A stretch of 10,730 nucleotides of DNA from Bacteroidales bacterium (lineage in GTDB: Bacteria; Bacteroidota; Bacteroidia; Bacteroidales; B18-G4), in assembly GCA_023145125.1 (NCBI GenBank), contig JAGLEK010000269.1, positions 1 through 10,730 on the forward strand, written 5' to 3'. The notes below the pieces were generated by a model that was not told the origin of the DNA, did not search any database, and was given only the letters and a program-made list of their open reading frames with translations. Below, one piece after another: positions 7,163 to 10,730 of this stretch. Every line of letters starts with the position of its first letter. Position 1 is the first letter of the stretch. The position numbers and the translations under genes are program-made.

Positions 7163-7193
7163 TTGGATACCTTACCGTATTGATTTATTTTTG
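7163..7193 (+). promoter_or_regulatory. Promoter of the T9SS Asp-box protein gene
   Basis: A TTG at 7163-7165 is followed after 20 bases by TATTTTTG (7186-7193), an exact TAnnTTTG, the standard Bacteroidota -33/-7 arrangement. The predicted transcript begins near 7199 and leaves about 30 A-rich bases before the ATG at 7230. This rules out the in-frame ATG at 7152, which lies upstream of the promoter. Confidence 0.7.
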
Positions 7194-7229
7194 ACCTTTA
7201 TGGATTATTTACAACTAAATCTAACAACT

Positions 7230-9116
7230 ATGAAAAACTTGACCCTTTTGTTAATTTGTTTAATGTTCGGCCTGGCTGTTTTTGCTCAGAGCAGGCCGAT
7301 AATTCCACAGGATATTAAAAACATTCCTCTGGAAAATGTTCCAATTGCCTCCGTTGATGAATCTCTGAACACGGATGCAACTTTCAATGATTATAAGTTT
7401 GGCGACTGGACAGAGGAAAATGTAGGCACCACTATTTTTGACCTTCAGTCGAACTATGCATGCCAGAACCGGCTATATCTTTTCGATGATGGCACCATGG
7501 GAGCTACATGGACCAGGGGCCTGGAGGAAACAACCTTTCCCGACAGGGGAACAGGTTATAACTTCTTCGATGGCTCAAGCTGGGGAGAAATTCCTGCTGT
7601 ACGTATAGAATCCACCCGTTGTGGCTGGCCATCCTATATGCAATATGGCCTGAATGGTGAAATGATCGTTGCACATACCGGTGGCGACGACGGCCTTGTG
7701 ATGAACTACCGTACAACGCGTGGCAGCGGTGCCTGGACTGAGATGTTCTTTGCAGGACCGGAAGATCATGAAGATATCATCTGGCCCAGGGTTGTTACAG
7801 CCGGTGCCGATCTTTTAACTATGCATGTTTTTGGTGTTACCACACCTGAGGGTAACGGCGGCACACTTTATCTGGGAATGGACGGTGCCATGGTATACTC
7901 TCGCTCCACTGACGGAGGTACAACATGGGCTGATGAGAATATCATCCTGGATGGCATGGGGCCTGACTATTACAGCCATACCGGCGGTGATTATTATGCA
8001 ATTGCCAACCCGCAAGGCGACAATATTGCTTTTGTCATGGCCAGCAAATGGCAGGATATGTATTTGATGAAATCGGAAGATAATGGTGTGACGTGGAATA
8101 AAACAATGATCTTCGAGCACCCGTATCCTTTCTTCGACTGGGATGTAACCATTACAGATACATTTTTCTGTCCTGATGGTGCAGTAGCTGTTGCACTCGA
8201 TAACGATGGCGTTGCCCACATTACTTTTGGGATCACACGTGTCGGCCACTTCGATACCGGCGATACTTACACCGCATTTCCTTTTTATGATGGAGTGGGA
8301 TACTGGCGTGAAGGAATGCCGGAATTTGACGATGGTGAAATGAACCTGAATGCACTGGATCCTGATCTGCTTGAAGAAAATGTAAACCTTATCGGATGGA
8401 CACAGGATCTCAACGGCAACGGCGAATGGGATGTGATCGGCACTATTGAAAGCCTGGGCAATTACCGTACAGGTATATCCAGCCACCCCACCATGACCAT
8501 CGATGAAAATAATTATATATATGTAGTATTCTCATCCATTGCAGAAACTTTCCAGACTGATGAGCAGAACTACAAGCACCTTTTTGCCCGCACATCGAAG
8601 GATGGTGGTGATACCTGGGGAGATGAATTTTACGACCTGACCGGAGATATCGTTCATGTATTTTCAGAATGTATCCATCCGGCCATGGCTGATAATACCG
8701 ATGATTATATCCATCTGATCTATCATGAAGACACAGAACCCGGACAGGCAGTTCAGGGCGACCTGGATCCTTACGGTGACAATAACGTACCGTATATCAG
8801 GATCATGAAGCCTGAGATACTCGGAATTGGTGGTAATTCACAGGAGATCAGCACGATCGACTTTATTTCACAAAATCATCCAAACCCGGCTGTGCATAGC
8901 ACCGATATCAATATCCACCTTATGTTCTCATCAAATCTTTCTGTTCATGTACATAATATGATAGGGCAGAAGGTTGTCGAGATTGATCGTGGTTATTTAG
9001 CTCCCGGAGTTCATACCGTTTCAATGGATGTCAGCGACCTTCAGGATGGTGTGTATTTCTACACCGTTATTGCCGGTGGCGAAAGCATGACGAAAAAGAT
9101 GATCGTAGGTCATTAA
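7230..9116 (+). CDS. Secreted Asp-box (BNR) repeat protein with C-terminal T9SS sorting domain
   Basis: A 628-residue exported protein. A signal peptide (residues 1-20, cut near VFA/Q) precedes a beta-rich body with Asp-box motifs at 224-233 (SRSTDGGTTW), 281-289 (KSEDNGVTW) and 454-463 (RTSKDGGDTW), as in sialidase-type beta-propellers. A DLNGNGEWD loop (393-401) looks like a calcium site. Residues about 540-628 form a type A T9SS/Por sorting domain: QNHPNPA, the VHVHNMIGQKV strand, LAPGVHTVSMDVSDLQDGVYFYTV and a lysine-containing end. Such domains direct export across the outer membrane and are usually removed. The F/Y-R-I-P motif of true sialidases is not visible, so an enzymatic role is unproven; binding or structural roles are equally possible. 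The start at 7230 is chosen because the promoter lies between it and the in-frame ATG at 7152. Confidence 0.92.
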   Translation: MKNLTLLLICLMFGLAVFAQSRPIIPQDIKNIPLENVPIASVDESLNTDATFNDYKFGDWTEENVGTTIFDLQSNYACQNRLYLFDDGTMGATWTRGLEETTFPDRGTGYNFFDGSSWGEIPAVRIESTRCGWPSYMQYGLNGEMIVAHTGGDDGLVMNYRTTRGSGAWTEMFFAGPEDHEDIIWPRVVTAGADLLTMHVFGVTTPEGNGGTLYLGMDGAMVYSRSTDGGTTWADENIILDGMGPDYYSHTGGDYYAIANPQGDNIAFVMASKWQDMYLMKSEDNGVTWNKTMIFEHPYPFFDWDVTITDTFFCPDGAVAVALDNDGVAHITFGITRVGHFDTGDTYTAFPFYDGVGYWREGMPEFDDGEMNLNALDPDLLEENVNLIGWTQDLNGNGEWDVIGTIESLGNYRTGISSHPTMTIDENNYIYVVFSSIAETFQTDEQNYKHLFARTSKDGGDTWGDEFYDLTGDIVHVFSECIHPAMADNTDDYIHLIYHEDTEPGQAVQGDLDPYGDNNVPYIRIMKPEILGIGGNSQEISTIDFISQNHPNPAVHSTDINIHLMFSSNLSVHVHNMIGQKVVEIDRGYLAPGVHTVSMDVSDLQDGVYFYTVIAGGESMTKKMIVGH

Positions 9117-9174
9117 GATAATCCTGCCCCTGACATATAATTCTGTGTGACGAGTGCAGAGTCGTCAGATGCAG

Positions 9175-9206
9175 AGCCCCGCCAAAAAAAAGCGGGGCTT
9201 TTTTTT
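9175..9206 (+). terminator. Intrinsic terminator of the T9SS protein gene
   Basis: AGCCCCGC (9175-9182) pairs perfectly with GCGGGGCT (9192-9199) across an A-rich loop, followed by an eight-base T run. It lies 59 bases after the stop at 9116. Confidence 0.95.
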
Positions 9207-9240
9207 ACTTCTTCTATCATCTATCCCCTTCACAATCTCC

Positions 9241-9278
9241 TTCTCCTATTCCTTCTGCAATCAGAAGTCCAAGGAGAA
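9241..9278. repeat. Symmetric two-stem inverted repeat
   Basis: TTCTCCT (9241-9247) pairs with AGGAGAA (9272-9278), and CTTCTG (9252-9257) pairs with CAGAAG (9262-9267). They are separated by a 4-by-4 internal loop and capped by a 4-base loop (CAAT). No T run follows on either strand, so it is not an ordinary terminator. Confidence 0.6.
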
Positions 9279-9283
9279 TTAGG

Positions 9284-9311
9284 CGATTGTCGATTGTCGG
9301 TTGTCGATTTT
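9284..9311. repeat. Heptamer array, unit CGATTGT
   Basis: Four units in register: CGATTGT, CGATTGT, CGGTTGT, CGATTTT. Decayed copies (CGATAGGATTTT, CGATTTA) follow to about 9330. Confidence 0.85.
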
Positions 9312-9452
9312 CGATAGGATTTTCGATTTAAAAGTTTAGCAAATGAGCCAGGGTAGAATATGGCAGGGAATGAAATAGCAATTTTAGTGAACCGTCATGT
9401 GAAGATAATGAATTGTTCAATTTGTTTAGGCAACATGATTTTATGGGTTTTA

Positions 9453-9495
9453 TTGGAATTTGGAATTTGTTTAGAATTTAGGAAATTAGGATTTA
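9453..9495. repeat. Degenerate heptamer array, unit TTGGAAT
   Basis: Two perfect TTGGAAT units (9453-9466) are followed by TTGTTTA, GAATTTA, GGAAATTA and GGATTTA. These keep an approximate 7-bp spacing with one extra base. A/T richness makes the later units less certain. Confidence 0.5.
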
Positions 9496-9503
9496 GATTT
9501 TTT

Positions 9504-9565
9504 CACCCAACACCCAACAACTTGTCCTGAGCGAAGCCGAAGGGCCCAACACCCAAAACCCGAAC
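9504..9565. repeat. Heptamer array of CACCCAA type, split by a REP-like element
   Basis: CACCCAA occurs twice (9504-9517) plus CAA. After the 24-base insert at 9521-9544 come CCCAACA, CCCAAAA and CCCGAAC (9545-9565), again in 7-bp steps. Confidence 0.75.
9521..9544. repeat. REP-like element (CTTGTCCTGAG...GAAGGG)
   Basis: The 24 bases begin CTTGTCCTGAGCG and end CCGAAGGG. From memory this string and close variants recur as short dispersed palindromic elements in many unrelated environmental bacterial genomes. CCT near one end and AGG near the other can pair. It interrupts a heptamer array whose flanks resume the same pattern, as if it had been inserted there. No REP-associated transposase is in the window. 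Confidence 0.6.
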
Positions 9566-9577
9566 CTGACGGCCATT

Positions 9578-9641
9578 GGTTTTTTCTTTTACAACCTTCA
9601 TTCTCAAGCAAGCTTGGAATTCAGCTTGCAAAAGAAAAACC
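9578..9641. repeat. Long imperfect inverted repeat beside the tRNA terminator
   Basis: The right arm AGCTTGC-AAAAG-AAAAACC (9623-9641) is matched on the left by GCAAGCT (9608-9614) and GGTTTTTTCTTTT (9578-9590), with a 17-base bulge between the two left segments and one extra T. The inner 7-bp stem has the 8-base loop TGGAATTC. The AAAAACC arm is shared with the tRNA terminator, so the two structures exclude each other. Confidence 0.5.
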
Positions 9642-9663
9642 CAACACTGCGTGCAGGGTTTTT
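9635..9663 (-). terminator. Intrinsic terminator of tRNA-Met
   Basis: On the minus strand AAAAACCC (9663-9656) pairs with GGGTTTTT (9642-9635) across a 13-base loop, followed by CTTTT. It begins five bases after the tRNA 3' end. Confidence 0.8.
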
Positions 9664-9667
9664 GTTG

Positions 9668-9741
9668 TAGCGAGAACGAGAATTGAACTCGTGACCTCCG
9701 GGTTATGAATCCGACGCTCTAACCAACTGAGCTACCTCGCC
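9668..9741 (-). tRNA. tRNA-Met (CAT), elongator type
   Basis: A 74-base cloverleaf on the minus strand. The acceptor GGCGAGG pairs with TCTCGCT (G-T at both ends), and the D stem GCTC/GAGC encloses AGTTGGTTA. The anticodon loop TTCATAA puts CAT at 9707-9705, the variable loop is AGGTC, and the T stem ACGAG/CTCGT encloses TTCAATT. Discriminator A; CCA is not encoded. The anticodon stem TCGGA/CCCGG has an A-C mismatch next to the loop and only two of the three consecutive G-C pairs of an initiator tRNA. Elongator Met is therefore preferred; a lysidine-modified Ile tRNA cannot be strictly excluded. Confidence 0.93.
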
Positions 9742-9752
9742 GTTTAAACGGC
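9739..9752. repeat. 14-bp perfect palindrome at the 5' edge of the tRNA
   Basis: GCCGTTTAAACGGC is its own reverse complement. Three of its bases are the first three of the mature tRNA and the rest are leader, so the pre-tRNA leader could pair with the acceptor strand or the DNA could bind a dimeric protein. Confidence 0.6.
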
Positions 9753-10032
9753 TGCAAATATACATTTTTTTTGGTTTTTAAAACACAGGAGTACATAAAT
9801 ACAGCCGTTAATATTTTTCGTTGAACAACTAATTTGCCCTAAGTATTATTACTTAGAAGCCTTGGGGATTGTACGGTAATTGCCATTTCGCTTATGATCT
9901 GAGAAAAAACTATACTTACATTTATGAAACTTTTAACCGGTCTATAAGTATAAGTTTACAAATCACCCCAAAATTGGTGATCAGAAACGGACCTGAAAGT
10001 TTTAAGTGAAATTATGCATTAACCCTATTACT
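9742..10032. other. Intergenic region with three inverted repeats upstream of the beta-barrel gene
   Basis: No coding frame is seen. Besides the tRNA promoter, it holds CTAAGTA-TTAT-TACTTAG (9839-9856), TATACTTA (9911-9918) with TAAGTATA (9945-9952), and ATCACC-8 bases-GGTGAT (9962-9981). A TAAGTTTA at 9951-9958 is one base off the -7 consensus and is the best promoter candidate for the downstream gene, but no good -33 accompanies it. Confidence 0.5.
9755..9762 (-). promoter_or_regulatory. tRNA-Met promoter -7 element (TATATTTG)
   Basis: An exact TAnnTTTG match on the minus strand, 13 bases before the tRNA 5' end, giving a very short leader. An 8-bp inverted repeat AACGGCTG (9747-9754) / CAGCCGTT (9802-9809) flanks the element. 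Confidence 0.6.
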
Positions 10033-10692
10033 ATGAAGAGGATGCGCTATTTAATTGTCGTGATGTTGGTCACATTATTTCTTTCCCAGGGAATACGTGC
10101 CCAGGAGATTGAAATCACACCCCTGTTAGGATATACATTCAGAAGTGATCTGAGGTTTATTGAGGGTACTATGGAAGTGAATGATATTCTCAATATCGGT
10201 GCGAATTTCAGTTTCCCTACTTCAAGTCACACCGGCAGGTTCGAAATCCTGCTGGCGAATTCGTTCACACATGCAACCTGGAACGAATCCCCTGATCATG
10301 CCGACCTTATTTCTGAGACGAGCTATTCCATGATGGTCACCTATTTTCAGGTTTCATGGGTTTGGCAAGCAGAGATCAATCGGGATTTTCTCTTCTTCTT
10401 CGGCCCCAGCCTGGGACTGGTGAATTATAATATCTCGAAATCAGATGTTGAAAATATGCCGAGGTTCTCCGTCGGGGCACAAACCGGTTTAAAATACTTT
10501 TTCGACAATGGTTTGGGCTTACGGGCTCAATGCCATATGGTACTCCCTGTTTTTATGGGAAATGGAAAGCATTTCAGGGGTATCACAGACGTTAGCGGGC
10601 AGGACAGCTACCTGAATGTTAACTCTACTACTTTTCCGGTGAACTTAGTTATGGATGTCGGAATCATATTCCGTATCAATACCAGATATTAA
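10033..10692 (+). CDS. Outer-membrane beta-barrel protein, OmpX/OmpA-barrel-like
   Basis: A 219-residue exported protein. A signal peptide (residues 1 to about 23, MKRMRYLIVVMLV...GIRA/Q) is followed by alternating polar/hydrophobic strands rich in aromatics (TYFQVSWVWQAE, DFLFFFGPSLGLVNYN, FSVGAQTGLKYFFDNGLGLRAQ, FPVNLVMDVGIIFRI) separated by G/N/D turns. This is the pattern of an eight-strand-type outer-membrane barrel. The chain ends RINTRY, with an aromatic last residue. I recognise no specific family or ligand. The start at 10033 is preferred over the in-frame ATG at 10006 because the signal peptide begins there. No partner gene lies within the window; inverted repeats upstream may be operators. 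Confidence 0.78.
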   Translation: MKRMRYLIVVMLVTLFLSQGIRAQEIEITPLLGYTFRSDLRFIEGTMEVNDILNIGANFSFPTSSHTGRFEILLANSFTHATWNESPDHADLISETSYSMMVTYFQVSWVWQAEINRDFLFFFGPSLGLVNYNISKSDVENMPRFSVGAQTGLKYFFDNGLGLRAQCHMVLPVFMGNGKHFRGITDVSGQDSYLNVNSTTFPVNLVMDVGIIFRINTRY

Positions 10693-10730
10693 CAAATAAG
10701 GCAACCATATACATTAAGCGCATCACCTTT

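Larger units (their letters stand above)
9117..9667. other. Gene-free, repeat-rich spacer between the T9SS protein and tRNA-Met
   Basis: No open frame with coding character is seen in these 551 bases. The stretch holds the terminator at 9175-9206, a symmetric hairpin at 9241-9278, three 7-bp-period arrays (9284-9311, 9453-9495, 9504-9565), a REP-like element at 9521-9544, a long imperfect inverted repeat at 9578-9641 and the tRNA terminator at 9635-9663. The stretch 9330-9450 is A/T-rich with nothing recognisable. Confidence 0.7.

Noticed and set aside
7152..7229. ATG at 7152 as start of the T9SS protein
   Set aside because: It lies upstream of the -33/-7 promoter, and the added residues precede a complete signal peptide.
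7815..8486. Long minus-strand open frame (223 codons) opposite the T9SS protein
   Set aside because: It is antisense to a well-supported gene, with cysteine- and histidine-rich composition and no domain, promoter or family features.
9343..9378. Tiny open frame ATGAGCCAGGGT... in the repeat-rich spacer
   Set aside because: Only eleven codons, no promoter or conserved feature.
9803..9811. Fourth ARCCGTTRR box (AGCCGTTAA) upstream of the beta-barrel gene
   Set aside because: A single copy of so short and degenerate a motif is expected by chance in a window this size, and it is over 200 bases from the gene.
10006..10032. ATG at 10006 as start of the beta-barrel gene
   Set aside because: The clean signal peptide begins at 10033; the nine extra residues add nothing recognisable.

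Overview
The window looks like chromosome of a member of the Bacteroidota, probably Bacteroidales or a related anaerobic or environmental lineage. Four things point there: a secreted protein ends in a type IX secretion (Por) sorting domain; several starts are preceded by exact matches to the Bacteroidota -7 promoter element TAnnTTTG; starts lack Shine-Dalgarno sequences and have A/T-rich leaders; and the S9 peptidase resembles the DPP5 enzymes of Bacteroidales. No transposase, integrase, CRISPR array or phage gene is visible.

Layout, left to right. Bases 1-3098 (minus strand) hold a compact gene run: a membrane-anchored multiheme cytochrome c with 12 haem-binding motifs (3098-600), a 121-residue four-helix membrane protein (566-201), and the first 67 codons of a Sir2-family NAD-dependent deacylase (201-1), whose start codon overlaps the previous stop as TGATG. 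Divergent from the cytochrome is a DUF4269 protein with a nucleotidyltransferase-like SDIDI motif (3235-3765). It converges on an MscS-type mechanosensitive channel (4645-3830), whose likely intrinsic terminator lies inside the 3' end of the DUF4269 coding sequence. Next on the minus strand is a DPP5-like S9 peptidase with a lipoprotein signal (7000-4907). Divergent from it is a secreted Asp-box (BNR) repeat protein with a C-terminal T9SS sorting domain (7230-9116), followed by a strong intrinsic terminator. Bases 9117-9667 carry no gene but many repeats. Then come an elongator-type tRNA-Met(CAT) on the minus strand (9741-9668) with its own promoter and terminator, and an outer-membrane beta-barrel protein (10033-10692).

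The genes suggest a respiring cell with periplasmic electron transfer (multiheme cytochrome), peptide scavenging (DPP5-like enzyme), osmotic protection (MscS) and surface or secreted proteins exported by T9SS. They do not form one pathway; only the cytochrome / membrane protein / sirtuin run looks like an operon.

The most unusual content is non-coding. At least six intergenic arrays with different unit sequences share a 7-bp period (3773-3831, 4757-4791, 4827-4910, 9284-9311, 9453-9495, 9504-9565). Two of them run straight into the stop codon of a gene, and one is split by a REP-like palindromic element. Upstream of the T9SS protein promoter, three ARCCGTTRR boxes recur at exactly 21-bp intervals, which looks like an activator binding array on one face of the helix.
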